A DNA stretch of 39,995 bases, from positions 1 through 39,995 of the forward strand of contig CAJWXP010000019.1 of the NCBI GenBank assembly GCA_913049785.1, given 5' to 3'. Position 1 is the first letter of the stretch. Each line of letters starts with the position of its first letter. The position numbers were made by a program, and so were the translations under genes. This document shows positions 1 to 12,200 of this stretch, in pieces. The DNA is from an uncultured Dehalococcoidia bacterium. GTDB taxonomy: Bacteria; Chloroflexota; Dehalococcoidia; Lucifugimonadales; UBA1127. Under the pieces are notes generated by a model. It had not been told where the DNA came from. It searched no databases and saw nothing but the letters and a program-made list of their open reading frames with translations.

Positions 1-1117
1 AGCGGGGGATCTTCACCACACAGTAGTCCAACGCAGGCTCAAAGGCGGCCATCGTTTTCTGCGTGACGGCGTTCGGAATCTCATCGAGGCGCTTCCCGAC
101 GGCAACCTTGGCGGCGACCCTCGCAATGGGATAGCCGGTGGCCTTGGATGCCAGGGCCGATGATCGACTGACCCGTGGGTTCACTTCAATGACGTAGTAC
201 TCAAGGTTGTCGCGAGGTCGCGCCGACTCTGGCAGTGACGCAGCCACCTCTGGATGGGGAGCTAGGCAGAGCTGCACGTTGCAGCCGCCTTCGATGCCAA
301 GTGCGCGGATGATCTTGAGGCTGGCTGTGCGGAGGAGCTGATACTCCTTGTCGTTTAGCGTCTGGGACGGCGCGACCACGATGCTATCGCCCGTGTGGAC
401 GCCCATGGGGTCCAGGTTCTCCATATTGCAGACCGTGATGCAGGTATCGTTAGCGTCCCGCATCACTTCGTACTCAACCTCTTTCCAGCCCTCCAGAGAG
501 CGTTCCAGCAACACCTGGTCGATAGGGCTGGCAGCGATGCCTGCGCGTACGCCTTCCTCAAACTCCTCTTCAGTGCGGACAACACCGCCGCCCGTGCCGC
601 CGAGGGTGTATGCGGGCCTGACCACCAACGGTAGCCCCAGATCAGCTTTGACGGCATAGGCCTCCGCGATAGTGGTGACCGTCGCCGAGGGTGGTACCGG
701 CTCACCGATGTCCAGCAGCAGTTTTCGGAACAGGTCACGGTCCTCTGCGTTGCGGATGGCGTCCAGAGGCGTACCCAGCAGCCTGACGTTGTACTTGTCC
801 AGTATTCCGCGGTCGGCTAGCTGCACCGCCAGGTTTAAGCCCGTCTGACCACCAAGTGTCGGCAGGATGCCGTCCGGTCGCTCTCTTTCGATGATGCGCT
901 CGATGGCTTCTGGCGTCAGCGGCTCGATGTAGATGATGTCCGCAATCTCTTCATCGGTCATGATGGTGGCCGGGTTGGAGTTCACCAGAACGGTGGTCAC
1001 ACCCTCTTCACGCAGGGCTTTGCACGCTTGGGTTCCGGCGTAGTCGAACTCCGCCGCCTGACCGATTACGATCGGCCCGCTGCCGATGACGAGGACTTTT
1101 TTAGGAGTGCTAGGCAT
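1..1117 (-). CDS. carB: Carbamoyl-phosphate synthase large subunit, N-terminal part (cut by window edge)
   Basis: Large subunit of the CarAB complex, which makes carbamoyl phosphate from ammonia (delivered by CarA), bicarbonate and two ATP. About 372 N-terminal codons are present from the ATG at 1117; the rest lies left of base 1. The translation begins [20 protein letters not shown] and continues with AAEFDYAG, the hallmark CarB N-terminus. The first ATP-grasp domain follows, with the glycine loop [12 protein letters not shown] and later the [22 protein letters not shown] stretch read in two parts ([22 protein letters not shown]). An AAGGTGAG ribosome site lies about 12 bases upstream of the ATG. 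It is the last gene seen in the minus-strand pyr operon, separated from carA by 180 bases that hold a palindromic repeat and a decayed second copy of this start. Identity is very secure. Confidence 0.96.
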   Translation of the reverse strand, partial: MPSTPKKVLVIGSGPIVIGQAAEFDYAGTQACKALREEGVTTVLVNSNPATIMTDEEIADIIYIEPLTPEAIERIIERERPDGILPTLGGQTGLNLAVQLADRGILDKYNVRLLGTPLDAIRNAEDRDLFRKLLLDIGEPVPPSATVTTIAEAYAVKADLGLPLVVRPAYTLGGTGGGVVRTEEEFEEGVRAGIAASPIDQVLLERSLEGWKEVEYEVMRDANDTCITVCNMENLDPMGVHTGDSIVVAPSQTLNDKEYQLLRTASLKIIRALGIEGGCNVQLCLAPHPEVAASLPESARPRDNLEYYVIEVNPRVSRSSALASKATGYPIARVAAKVAVGKRLDEIPNAVTQKTMAAFEPALDYCVVKIPR

Positions 1118-1170
1118 TGGCTCTGTTACTCACCTTCTCATCCAGGTGTATTGTTCTCCGCACCTTCAAT

Positions 1171-1239
1171 GTCATTCTGAGGAGTCCTTTCTTGGAAGGA
1201 CGACGAAGAATCCGGATTCTTCGCTGCGCTCAGAATGAC
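1171..1239. repeat. Palindromic MITE/REP-like element between carA and carB
   Basis: The element is bounded by 11-base inverted repeats, GTCATTCTGAG at 1171-1181 and CTCAGAATGAC at 1229-1239. Inside is a perfect 18-base palindrome, GAAGAATCCGGATTCTTC, and a smaller GTCCTT/AAGGAC stem. Elements starting GTCATTCTGAG are widely dispersed in bacterial genomes; that is background knowledge and was not searched here. It sits inside the pyr operon between two coding regions, so the transcript should fold strongly here. Confidence 0.8.
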
Positions 1240-1255
1240 AACGGTAGTTGGCGAT

Positions 1256-1305
1256 CACGATCGGCCCGATGCCGTTGACAAGGACTTTTTAGGGGTGTTA
1301 GGCAT
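1256..1305 (-). pseudogene. Decayed duplicate of the carB 5' end at the carA stop
   Basis: The bases at and after the carA stop repeat the first ~50 bases of carB with only a few changes. The ghost ATG at 1305 is followed by CCTAACACCCCTAAAAAG, against CCTAGCACTCCTAAAAAAG in real carB; one A is missing from the run, which shifts the frame. The overlap ATGCCTAA, in which carA ends on TAA, suggests that carB originally started inside the carA stop and that this is the ancestral start. The working carB copy lies 188 bases further downstream, beyond a palindromic element. Confidence 0.75.
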
Positions 1306-2410
1306 TGGCTGTAACCATCTCCAAAAATTCGCCAAAGATGTATTCATTGTCGCGGGGGCCGGGTGACGCTTCCGAGTGGTACTGGATGGTCAGGATGGGA
1401 TACGACTTGTGTCGCAGCCCCTCCACCGTGCCGTCGTTCAGGTTCACGTGGCTGACTTCAAGTTCGGACGGCAGGCCATCGGCGTCCACGGCGTACCCGT
1501 GGTTCTGCGCAGTGATGTGAACAGCGCCGGTGCGTAGCTCCTTGACCGGGTGGTTGGCCCCTCGGTGTCCGAACTTGAGCTTGTACGTGTTTGCGCCCAT
1601 CGCTCTGGCAAGCACTTGATGGCCCAGGCAGATGCCCATGATGGGCACACGCCCGATGAGGCCTTTGGCGGTCGCGACGCCGTAGTCAAGGTGCACAGGG
1701 TCGCCCGGGCCCGGCGATAGCAGCACGCCGTGCGGTTGCAGCGCCAGCACGTCCTCAGCTGTGGCGTTGGCCGGTGCGGCGATGACCTCGAATCCGTTGC
1801 GCTCCAGGATACGGAGGATGTTGTACTTCACACCGTAATCGGTGACGACGATGCGCTTTCTCACGCCCAACTCGCGGTCGAGATTCACGGGCTTGGCGAC
1901 ACCGTCCCAGAGGTATGTGGACTCGGCGGTCACCTGCTGAACGAAGTCCGTGGTGTCGTACTGCGGGCCGCGTTGTAGCTGCACCAGGGCCTCCTGCGGC
2001 GATATCCCTACAGCGATAACGCCCATCATCACGCCCTGTAGGCGCAATCGACGGGTGAGGGCTCGGGTGTCTATGCCGCTGACGCCCGGTATGTCCTGCG
2101 ATGCCAGGTAGTCGTGCAGTGTCATCTCGCTGAGGGCGTGGCTCGGCGTGGGAGAATGGCCGCGAACAACGAACCCTGCAGCCTGGATCCGACTTGACTC
2201 TACATCGCCGGGGTTGATGCCATAGTTGCCTTGAAGCGGGTACGTCGGTACCACGATCTGCCCTGCAAAGGAGGGGTCGGTCAACATCTCCTGGTAGCCC
2301 GTCATGGAGGTGGTGAACACTACCTCGCCGTAGGACGCAGTGGTCGCGCCAAAGGACTCGCCTTCGTAGATCGCGCCGTCTTGCAGGACGAGATGGGCAG
2401 GCTCCGTCAT
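1298..2410 (-). CDS. carA: Carbamoyl-phosphate synthase small (glutaminase) subunit
   Basis: Class I glutamine amidotransferase subunit that hydrolyses glutamine and channels ammonia to CarB. The 370-residue product starts MTEPAHLVLQDGAIYEGESF, matching the CarA N-terminal domain. The C-terminal amidotransferase domain has the catalytic cysteine C261 in GICLGHQ, the LLSPGPGDP loop and the His-Glu pair H345/E347 in QYHSEASPGP. I chose the ATG at 2410 because it overlaps the preceding DUF3054 stop as ATGA and begins at the conserved N-terminus; the open frame extends further upstream but that part is unrelated. The gene is complete and all catalytic residues are visible. Confidence 0.96.
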   Translation of the reverse strand: MTEPAHLVLQDGAIYEGESFGATTASYGEVVFTTSMTGYQEMLTDPSFAGQIVVPTYPLQGNYGINPGDVESSRIQAAGFVVRGHSPTPSHALSEMTLHDYLASQDIPGVSGIDTRALTRRLRLQGVMMGVIAVGISPQEALVQLQRGPQYDTTDFVQQVTAESTYLWDGVAKPVNLDRELGVRKRIVVTDYGVKYNILRILERNGFEVIAAPANATAEDVLALQPHGVLLSPGPGDPVHLDYGVATAKGLIGRVPIMGICLGHQVLARAMGANTYKLKFGHRGANHPVKELRTGAVHITAQNHGYAVDADGLPSELEVSHVNLNDGTVEGLRHKSYPILTIQYHSEASPGPRDNEYIFGEFLEMVTANA

Positions 2411-2808
2411 GAACTGGCCTCCCCACGTTTGGTGCGAAGAGCGAAGGCGTACGCTGTACGCCACAACAGAAGCATGACCAGGTTGATCAGGATAGTGACG
2501 ATGATGAAGGAGGCTTCCAGGCCGTGGCCTATCACGAGATAGCGAGCCACAAGGCCGATGATCGCAGCGATGGGCCATGCGAGGGCTGTGCGCTGCAAAA
2601 TGGTCGTCAGGTTGCCTGCGACCTCTGTTCGATAGACGCCAAGCGCTCCGCCGATCACCAACCATGCAGCTGTGAGTGGCACTGCGTTGCGGGCCCAGCC
2701 CTCCAACGAAATCCCATCATGGCTGCTGACACCCAGCAGGACAAAGAGGGTTATCACCACGGCGTCACCGCCTATGAGAGTCGTGAACTGCTTTGGGCTA
2801 GGCTTCAT
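2407..2808 (-). CDS. DUF3054-type small membrane protein in the pyr operon
   Basis: A 133-residue protein with about four hydrophobic helices, a typical length and pattern for the DUF3054 family (late motif LLLWRTAYAF; early D in GGDAVVITLFVLLG). Function is unknown. It is tightly built into the operon: its ATG overlaps the pyrC stop as ATGA and its stop overlaps the carA ATG in the same way, so the three are probably translationally coupled. The context suggests a membrane role tied to pyrimidine or carbamoyl-phosphate metabolism, but nothing in the protein shows that. The family assignment is by recall of its pattern and is moderately sure. Confidence 0.75.
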   Translation of the reverse strand: MKPSPKQFTTLIGGDAVVITLFVLLGVSSHDGISLEGWARNAVPLTAAWLVIGGALGVYRTEVAGNLTTILQRTALAWPIAAIIGLVARYLVIGHGLEASFIIVTILINLVMLLLWRTAYAFALRTKRGEASS

Positions 2809-4193
2809 GCGCTACCTTTCGTGGCTGCCTCCTGTAGGTCGTGTACGAGCCGCCCGCCAACGATGGTCTTCACCACCTGTCCCTTGAGCGTGATGCCGTC
2901 CACAGGGGTGTTACGACCCTTTGAGGCGAACGTTGAACTATCGACCACCCACTCGGCGTCGGGGTCGAGCACCGTGACATCGCCGGAAGCGCCGGGCTTC
3001 AGTGTGCCAATGCTGGACTGATACGGTTCGCCAAGAACGCGGGCCGGGCCGGAGGTCAGCCGCTCGATGGCCGTTGTCAGATCCATATCGCCCCTGTCCA
3101 CCAGACCATTGACCAGCCCGAAGGCCGTTTCAAGCCCCGAGATGCCGAAAGCCGCTTCCTGCATGGTGCAATCTTTGTCGGTGGAAGTGTGTGGTGCGTG
3201 GTCGGTGGCTACAGCATCGATGGTGCCGTCTTTAAGTCCGGCTACCAGCGCTTCGGTGTCGTCTTCAGTGCGCAATGGCGGGTTCACCTTGGCGCGAGTG
3301 TCGTAGGCGGACCGGGTGAGCGGAGCGTACTTATCGGGAGCGGTGAGTTCTCCGGCGCCCGCCTCGATAGTGCCCAGAGCCCATTCTTCCGTGAGGATCA
3401 AGTGGTGGGGTGTGACCTCCGCCGTCACGGGCAGGCCACGTTCTTTGGCACGTCGCACCAGTTTCAGCGTGCCAGCGGTGCTGATGTGCGCAACGTGTAA
3501 TCGACCGCCTGTAAGGGCCGCAAGCTCTATGTCGCGTGCGACCATGCTCTCTTCTGCTGCAGCAGGCTGGCCCGGCAGACCGAGTCGACTGGCGACCCAA
3601 CCCTCGTGCAGGACGCCGTCCTTAGACAGCGATGGCTCTTCGCAGTGGTTGATGACTGGGAGACCCGTGGTGGTGCTGTAGCTGAGGGCGTTGCGCATGA
3701 GCCCCGAGTCCGCTATCGGAGAGCCATCGTCACTGAACCCGACGGCGCCTGCCGCTGCAAGTTCCGCCATGTCGGCTAGATCCACCCCCATGCGACCCCG
3801 AGTCGCGCAGCCGATAGGCAGGACGTGAGCAAGGCCGGCCTGAGATGCAGCGTCCAATACCTGTCGGATCACCGCAGCGTTGTCCATCGGAGGCTCGGTG
3901 TTCGGCATGGCGCAGATGGTGGTGAAGCCGCCTCGCACCGCCGCCAGCGCACCGGTGGCCACGGTCTCCTTGTCCTCTTGACCGGGTTCTCGCAAATGTA
4001 CATGCAGGTCGATGAAGCCGGGGGTGACCACGAGGCCCGTAGCGTCGAGGACCGTGCAGTCCTTCGGTGCATCGTTCACGATAGTTCCCGCGGAGACGAC
4101 GAGGCCATCGGTGATGAGCACATCGCCGATAGTGTCCAGACCCTGCGATGGGTCGACCACGCGGCCACCTTTGATCAGTGTTGAATCAGCCAT
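2805..4193 (-). CDS. pyrC: Dihydroorotase (type I, PyrC/AllB-like)
   Basis: Zinc amidohydrolase that cyclises carbamoyl-aspartate to dihydroorotate, third step of UMP synthesis. The 462-residue protein has the metal-binding motif DLHVHLREP at residues 62-70 (H64, H66), the NTEPPMDN segment, GFSDDGSP, internal metal histidines in VINHCEE and LHVAHISTAGT, and the ATDHAPH motif with the catalytic aspartate. I chose the ATG at 4193, which overlaps the pyrB stop by 8 bases; an open-frame start at 4271 would add 26 residues lying wholly inside pyrB. It overlaps the downstream DUF3054 gene as ATGA. Complete. Confidence 0.95.
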   Translation of the reverse strand: MADSTLIKGGRVVDPSQGLDTIGDVLITDGLVVSAGTIVNDAPKDCTVLDATGLVVTPGFIDLHVHLREPGQEDKETVATGALAAVRGGFTTICAMPNTEPPMDNAAVIRQVLDAASQAGLAHVLPIGCATRGRMGVDLADMAELAAAGAVGFSDDGSPIADSGLMRNALSYSTTTGLPVINHCEEPSLSKDGVLHEGWVASRLGLPGQPAAAEESMVARDIELAALTGGRLHVAHISTAGTLKLVRRAKERGLPVTAEVTPHHLILTEEWALGTIEAGAGELTAPDKYAPLTRSAYDTRAKVNPPLRTEDDTEALVAGLKDGTIDAVATDHAPHTSTDKDCTMQEAAFGISGLETAFGLVNGLVDRGDMDLTTAIERLTSGPARVLGEPYQSSIGTLKPGASGDVTVLDPDAEWVVDSSTFASKGRNTPVDGITLKGQVVKTIVGGRLVHDLQEAATKGSA

Positions 4194-5235
4194 TGAGTCC
4201 TCCTTGGGGTGTGGCCATGAGCAGCAGCAGCGCCATGCGCACCGCCAGACCATTGGTGACCTGCGTCTCAATCGCCGATTGGAGCCCGTGGGCTACTTCA
4301 GGGCTGATCTCGACGCCTTCGTTCATGGGGCCAGGGTGCATGACCAGCGCGTTGGGGGCCAATCGAGCAAGACGCTCGCTGTTGACCTGCCACTGCTGTG
4401 CGTACTCGCGAAGGCTGGGCAGCAACCCGGCGTCCTGACGTTCCTTCTGGATGCGTAGCGGCATGACCACGTCGGCGTCACGCATCGCCTCTTCGATGTC
4501 CTGTTCAACCTGCACTGACGCGAAGGGGTGACCTGGTTGTTCGGTTCGCCCTTTCAGGAGGTCCCAGGGCATGAGTGTTGGCGGGCCACAGAGCACTGGA
4601 ATCGCTCCGACCTTGCAGAGACCCCAGAGGTTCGAACGTGCGACGCGGCTGTGGGATATGTCGCCGACGATGAGCACTTTGCGGCCTTTTAGGCTCCCCA
4701 GATGCTCCTGCATCGTGAAGAGGTCAAGCAGCGCCTGCGTGGGATGTGCGTGGGCACCGTCGCCTGCGTTGATGACAGCCGTCCGAGTCAGGTTCCTTGC
4801 TGCGAAGTAGGGCGCGCCGGAGTGGGCGTGACGTATCACCAGCAGGTCGGCGGCGGTGGCCTGAAGCGTCAGGACCGTGTCCAGCAGCGACTCACCCTTC
4901 TCAGCACTGCTTCCGCTAGCCGAGAGGTTGATAACATCCGCAGAGAGAAGCTTGCCTGCTGCCTCAAAGGAGACTCGAGTGCGCGTGCTGGCTTCGTAGA
5001 AGAGCGTGACTACGGTACGTCCCCGTAGAGTAGGTACCTTCTTGACGTCCCGCTGCACCACGGCCTTCATTGCGCTGGCGGACTGGAGCACCGTTGCGAT
5101 CTCGTCGGTGCTGACATCGTCCAGATCAAGCAGGTGACGGTGTTGCCAGGGAGACGTTGAGGCAGTCGTGGCCCCGCCGTCAGCCACAGCCGTTGCGGTC
5201 ACCGGTTCTTCTTGAGCGACTCTCGTGGTTGCCAT
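4186..5235 (-). CDS. pyrB: Aspartate carbamoyltransferase catalytic subunit
   Basis: Transfers the carbamoyl group to aspartate, the committed step of pyrimidine synthesis. The 349 residues include the carbamoyl-phosphate site STRTR at 83-87, the VIRHAHSGAP motif (His-x-x-x-Gly type) and DGAHAHPTQALLD. An extra ~30-residue low-complexity N-terminus (MATTRVAQEEPVTATAVADG...) precedes the first recognisable helix, HLLDLDDVS. A strong GGGAGGTAA ribosome site, overlapping the pyrR stop, precedes the ATG. No regulatory pyrI gene is next to it, as is common outside enterobacteria; control is probably through PyrR attenuation. Confidence 0.95.
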   Translation of the reverse strand: MATTRVAQEEPVTATAVADGGATTASTSPWQHRHLLDLDDVSTDEIATVLQSASAMKAVVQRDVKKVPTLRGRTVVTLFYEASTRTRVSFEAAGKLLSADVINLSASGSSAEKGESLLDTVLTLQATAADLLVIRHAHSGAPYFAARNLTRTAVINAGDGAHAHPTQALLDLFTMQEHLGSLKGRKVLIVGDISHSRVARSNLWGLCKVGAIPVLCGPPTLMPWDLLKGRTEQPGHPFASVQVEQDIEEAMRDADVVMPLRIQKERQDAGLLPSLREYAQQWQVNSERLARLAPNALVMHPGPMNEGVEISPEVAHGLQSAIETQVTNGLAVRMALLLLMATPQGGLNG

Positions 5236-5238
5236 GCG

Positions 5239-5829
<591 letters not shown>

Positions 5830-5851
5830 TCATCGCCCTGAAAAGGGCCAC

Positions 5852-5982
5852 AAAAAAACCTCTTACCCATACTGGCAAGAGGCTCCCAAGAAACCACGAC
5901 TGTCTTTTGCAGCATCACTGCAGTCTCAGTCATCAGGTGTGGAGCGCCTTGCCAGCCTCTCAGGGCTGTTCTTAAAGGCTCC
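5852..5982 (-). promoter_or_regulatory. PyrR-dependent transcription attenuator (pyr leader)
   Basis: Read on the minus strand, 5982-5941 folds as the anti-antiterminator: GGAGC pairs with GCTCC, CTT with AAG and CAGCC with GGCTG, closing the loop CTGAGA. CCTGAGAGGCT agrees with the known PyrR-binding consensus (UCCNGNGAGGCU-like). Next, 5882-5852 is an intrinsic terminator: CCTCTT/AAGAGG followed by seven T. The 3' arm of the binding loop (5955-5941) can instead pair with 5887-5872, CTGGCAAG with CTTGCCAG plus CGCTCC with GGGAGC, forming an antiterminator that destroys both other stems. All three mutually exclusive structures can be written by hand. A weak -10 candidate, TACCCT (6001-5996), would start the transcript just before the first stem. 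Confidence 0.88.
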
Positions 5983-6161
5983 CTCCCTACGCGGAAGGGT
6001 AGACCACCCGGAACATGATTCAGTTGTTACTACCTGAGCGTATCACACCCTGTGATGGTGGAGCAAGGACGAAAGGTGCGATTTTGCGCGAAATTCCACC
6101 GATAAATGACCCTTTGAAGCCGTTGGCCTCGGCTTTACTGGATGGTATCATTGCTGCGCCT

Positions 6162-7953
<1,792 letters not shown>

Positions 7954-8002
7954 AACATCGACGTTCGACCATATCGAACTAGAACACAAACGGAGGGGAC
8001 AC

Positions 8003-9016
8003 GTGGCGACAAAGATCGGGATCAATGGGTTTGGCCGCATCGGACGGCAGGTGTTCAAGGCGATTCTGGACAGGCACCCTGGCGAGTTGGAAGTGGTGGC
8101 CATCAACGACCTTACGGACCCGGCTACCAACGCCCACTTACTTAAGTACGACACGAACTACGGACGCTTTCCTGGCACGGTAGAGGTCAGCGGGAGTGAC
8201 CTGGTTGTGAACGGGAAGGGGCTAAAGGTCTTTTCGGAACGTGACCCGGGCCAGATTCCCTGGGGCGATGTAGGCGCTGAGATCGTTGTGGAGTCCACTG
8301 GCTTCTTCACGGTGGCTGAGAAGGCGTCTGCCCACATCCACGATACGGTCAAGAAGGTGATCATCTCCGCCCCGGCAACGGGTGAGGACATGACCATCGT
8401 GCTGAGCGTGAACGACGACAAGTACGACCCTGCGAAGCACCATGTGCTCTCCAACGCATCGTGCACGACGAACTGTGTAGCGCCGATGGCGAAGATCCTG
8501 AACGATACGTTCGGCATCGATAAGGCGTTGATGTCCACGGTGCACGCGTACACCAATGACCAGCGCATCCTCGACACGGTGCACTCAGACCTGCGACGTT
8601 CCCGCGCCGCCGCTGAGAACATCATCCCGACGACTACCGGCGCTGCTCGAGCGGTCGGCATCGTGCTGCCGGAGTTGAACGGCAAGATCCACGGCCTGGC
8701 CTATCGAGTGCCCGTGGCCACCGGCTCAATCATCGACCTGACGGCGACGTTGAATAAGGACGCCTCCGTGGAGGATATCAACGCGGCGTTCAAGGCGGCT
8801 GCCGATGGCCCCATGAAAGGCATCCTGCAGTACTGCGACGAGCCGCTGGTTAGCAGCGACTTCAAGGAAGACCCGCACTCCTGCACCTACGACTCCGGCA
8901 TCACGCTGTCGCTAGGCGGCAACATGGTGAAGGTGATGGGGTGGTACGACAACGAGTGGGGCTACTCCTGTCGAACGTCTGACCTGTGCGCCTTCCTGGC
9001 CGATAAGGGTTTATAG
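8003..9016 (+). CDS. gap: Glyceraldehyde-3-phosphate dehydrogenase, type I
   Basis: Oxidises glyceraldehyde 3-phosphate to 1,3-bisphosphoglycerate. The 337-residue product begins [17 protein letters not shown] and has the catalytic Cys154 in SNASCTTNC, the S-loop [20 protein letters not shown], and the C-terminal [11 protein letters not shown]. Asp36 at the end of the second beta strand (VAINDL) favours NAD over NADP. The start is GTG at 8003, with GGAGGGG a few bases upstream. A clear hairpin terminator follows. Confidence 0.97.
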   Translation: MATKIGINGFGRIGRQVFKAILDRHPGELEVVAINDLTDPATNAHLLKYDTNYGRFPGTVEVSGSDLVVNGKGLKVFSERDPGQIPWGDVGAEIVVESTGFFTVAEKASAHIHDTVKKVIISAPATGEDMTIVLSVNDDKYDPAKHHVLSNASCTTNCVAPMAKILNDTFGIDKALMSTVHAYTNDQRILDTVHSDLRRSRAAAENIIPTTTGAARAVGIVLPELNGKIHGLAYRVPVATGSIIDLTATLNKDASVEDINAAFKAAADGPMKGILQYCDEPLVSSDFKEDPHSCTYDSGITLSLGGNMVKVMGWYDNEWGYSCRTSDLCAFLADKGL

Positions 9017-9031
9017 CCGTTCACCCGTGTT

Positions 9032-9043
9032 CCTGCGGTTACC
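9032..9043 (+). repeat. Second-module copy of the dispersed repeat after gap
   Basis: CCTGCGGTTACC, 16 bases after the gap stop and upstream of the terminator. It matches the module at 26976, 35333, 38255 and 39617, all in the same orientation. Confidence 0.55.
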
Positions 9044-9079
9044 TAAGGATGATTTAAGGAATAGAAATCAGATATGCAA

Positions 9080-9112
9080 AACAGGGCTTCTGTATGGGAG
9101 CTCTGTTCTTTT
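9080..9112 (+). terminator. Intrinsic terminator after eno-gap
   Basis: A nine-pair stem AACAGGGCT (9080-9088) with AGCTCTGTT (9099-9107), one G-T wobble, a 10-base loop, then CTTTT. It lies 64 bases after the gap stop and ends the TIGR00725-eno-gap transcript. Confidence 0.75.
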
Positions 9113-9184
9113 GGCCAATCCTCAACACCCGCCGACTCGTATCTGCATTGAGGGGCGGGCTCGTACGTAGTCGCAAGCTGGGCC

Positions 9185-9193
9185 TGCTACAAT
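9185..9193 (+). promoter_or_regulatory. Extended -10 promoter of the YYY protein gene, leaderless start
   Basis: TGCTACAAT is an extended -10 (TGn plus TACAAT) whose end lies only 8 bases before the ATG at 9202. No good -35 is seen and no Shine-Dalgarno lies between. Transcription should start within a few bases of the ATG, so the message is probably leaderless. Confidence 0.6.
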
Positions 9194-9201
9194 GACGCAC
9201 G

Positions 9202-12200
9202 ATGGCAGAAACGAACATACTACAGAGCGCAGGTCTAGCACGGCCTAGCTGGACGACAGTCCAGCCCTGGGCAAATAAAGCGGCGTTGCCGTTGCTTCTT
9301 GTGCTGGCTCTAGCGATGCGACTCTACGGTATCGATTGGGATGGTGGTTTCCTCTTCCACCCTGACGAGCGCGCGATCCTGATGAACACCAACGACCTCG
9401 CGTGGCCGTCCATCACCAACCTCGGCGTGTTGTTCAACGTCGATGAGAGCCCGCTTAACCCACGATGGTTCCCCTACGGCAGCTTCCCCCTTTACGTTCT
9501 GAAGTTTGCGGACGCGCTCATATCGCCGTTCAACGACCTGGGTTTGGTGGGGTTGAGTCGGGTGGGGCGGACGCTGTCGGCGCTGGCCGATGTGGCCACC
9601 ATCTACGTCGTCTACCTTCTTGCAAGGAAGCTGTTCGATAGGCGAGTTGGCCTGCTGGCGGCGACGTTCACCATGCTGGCGGTCATCCACATCCAACTCA
9701 GCCACTTCTTCGCTGTCGACACGTTCCAGACCCTGTTCGCCGTTACCTCCGTGTACTTCATGGTGCGGGTTGCGTTGGAGGGTCGACTTCGCTATTCATT
9801 GCTGGCTGGCGTGTTCGTCGCTCTTGCGCTTGCAACCAAGGTCAGCTCCATGCCACTGCTCGCCCCGCTGGTCATGGCCCACGTGTTCTCGGCACTTCGG
9901 CAGGCACCCATCGCGTCCATCTCGTCTATGCGAGTCCCCGCAGAATGGTGGGTCGTCGGACGCAGGCTCGTATACGCAGGTGCTACGGTGGCCGGGGTGT
10001 TCTTCATCGCAGAGCCGTATGCGATTCTGGACTTCGATCGGTTCTGGGCGGACGTTACAGAGCAAAGCGAGATGGTGCGTCGCATCCGCGACTACCCGTT
10101 CACCCGTCAATACGTGGACACCACGCCCTACATCTACCACATCAAACAGCTTGCCCTCTTCGGGTTAGGGTTGCCGCTGGGGTTGGTGGCATGGGCCGGG
10201 CTTGGCTACGGCGCCTATGCGGCGATCAAGCGTCGCAGCTTGGGGCTACTGGTGGTGTTGTCCTTCGTGGTACCGTTTTTCCTCATCACAGGCTCCTTTG
10301 ACGTGAAGTTCCTCCGATACATGCTGCCCATAACACCATTCCTTCTCATCTACGGCTCAGGGATGCTCATTGCGGGCCTTGATTGGGTGCGTGAGCGACG
10401 CAGCGACATGGCACCCTGGGCGCTGGCTGGCATCAGCGGGGTTGTTGTGCTCACGGCTTTCTACGCCTTCAGCTACCTCACCATCTACTCATCGCCACAC
10501 ACCGCAGTGCGAGCGTCGACATGGCTCAACGCCAACGCCCCGGAAGGCTCGCTGATCTTGAAGGAGCACTGGGAGGAGGGCCTGCCAGACCTCTGGACTT
10601 ACGAGCGACGAGAGTTGCCCATGTACAATCCGGACGGCCCTCAGAAGCTGCAGATCGTAGCGTCCGAGCTTGCGGAGGCGGAGTACCTGACCTTCTACAG
10701 CAGCCGGTTGTTCGGCACTACCCCCAGGCTGCCTGACGATTATCCCATCCCATATGCGATGACAAAGGCCTACTACCCGTTGTTGTTCAACGGCGACCTG
10801 GGTTACGAGTTGGTGCGAGTCGAGCAGCAGTACCCCTCGTTCCTTGGCGTGTCTTTCGTCAACGATGTGTTCGGTCGACCTGGCTTGGAGCCGCCGCCAC
10901 CCATGCAGAGGAAGAATCACGGTGGTATCAGGATTGATATGGGGTTCGCCGACGAGAGTTTCAGCGTTTACGACCACCCGCAGGTGTTGATCTTCCGGAA
11001 CACCGGACGCCTTTCCGAAGGTCGGTTGAGGACGCTCTTGGGTGTGGCGCAATTACCCGAGCTTGGTTACGACCTCATGCTCGCGCCGGAAGACGAGCGG
11101 GAGTCGCAACAGGCTGGCGGCACTATCAGCGATATCACGCCAAGCGATGGCCTTGGCTCTCGCTTTCCTTTGCCGGTCTGGTTGCTGGCGATGTACCTGG
11201 GGACGATAGCCACGCTTCCCATCAGCCTCATGGTGTTCAGAGCGCTCCCCGACCGTGGATATCTGCTGGCCCGGCCTCTGGGATTGCTGATGCTTGCATA
11301 CATTCCGTGGATGCTGGCCAGCCTGAAGTGGATGAGCTTCGGTAGGGGCAGCATCTCGTTGGGATTCTTGCTGCTCTTCGCGATCTCAGGTTGGTTGACG
11401 TACAGGTACCGAGATGAGCTGTGGGACTTCGTGCGTCGTCGATGGCGATTTCTCCTCGGGCAGGAAGCGCTGTTTCTTGGAGCGTTCATCATCTTCACGC
11501 TGATTCGGGCGGCCAACCCTGACCTGTGGCACCCGTTCCGCGGGGGCGAGAAACCGATGGACTTCGCGTACCTCAACGCCGTAGTGCGCTCCACGTACAT
11601 GCCGCCCTTCGACCCCTGGTTCGCCGGAGGATCGCTGAACTACTACTACTTCGGCCAGTTCATGATGGCTACGGTGATCAAGGCCACCGGCATCCCCACG
11701 GCCATCGCCTATAACCTGGCGGTGCCAATGGTGTTCGCGCTGGTGGTGGGCGCTGCGTTCTCACTAGGCTACAACATTGCGGAGGGCGCACGACGTGCGG
11801 TGCGATCTGCAAGGAACATCCCTGTTTGGAGCCCTGTGGTTGCGGGCTTGGCGGCGATGCTCTTCATGGTGGTATTCAGCAACCTGGATGGTGGAGTACA
11901 GGTACTCCAGGGCGCTGCGGGCAACTTCGATTTCTGGAGTCCCACGCGTATGATGCCGCCGGACCCGCCGGGGTTTGAGATCACAGAGTTCCCCTTCTTC
12001 ACGTTCCTCTTCGCCGATCTCCATGCCCATATGCTGGCGATGCCGCTGGGGCTGCTGGCCATCGGGCTATCACTGAACACCGTATTGTTGTCGCCGAATG
12101 GTGAGAGGACGGGGTGGTTCTTCGCCTCGCTGGGGCTACTTGCGTTGACCGTCGGCGGCCTGTGGGCTACAAACGCCTGGGACTTCCCAACGTACCTTGG

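Noticed and set aside
2411-2665. An 85-codon upstream extension of the carA frame
   Set aside because: It lies entirely within the DUF3054 gene, and the carA family begins at the ATG at 2410 with an ATGA overlap.
4194-4271. Longer pyrC start at 4271
   Set aside because: The extra 26 residues are Arg/Cys/Trp-rich shadow of pyrB; the ATG at 4193 matches the family start.
6015-6161. 49-residue extension of the TIGR00725 protein
   Set aside because: It has no family resemblance, and its first bases overlap the likely pyr promoter region.
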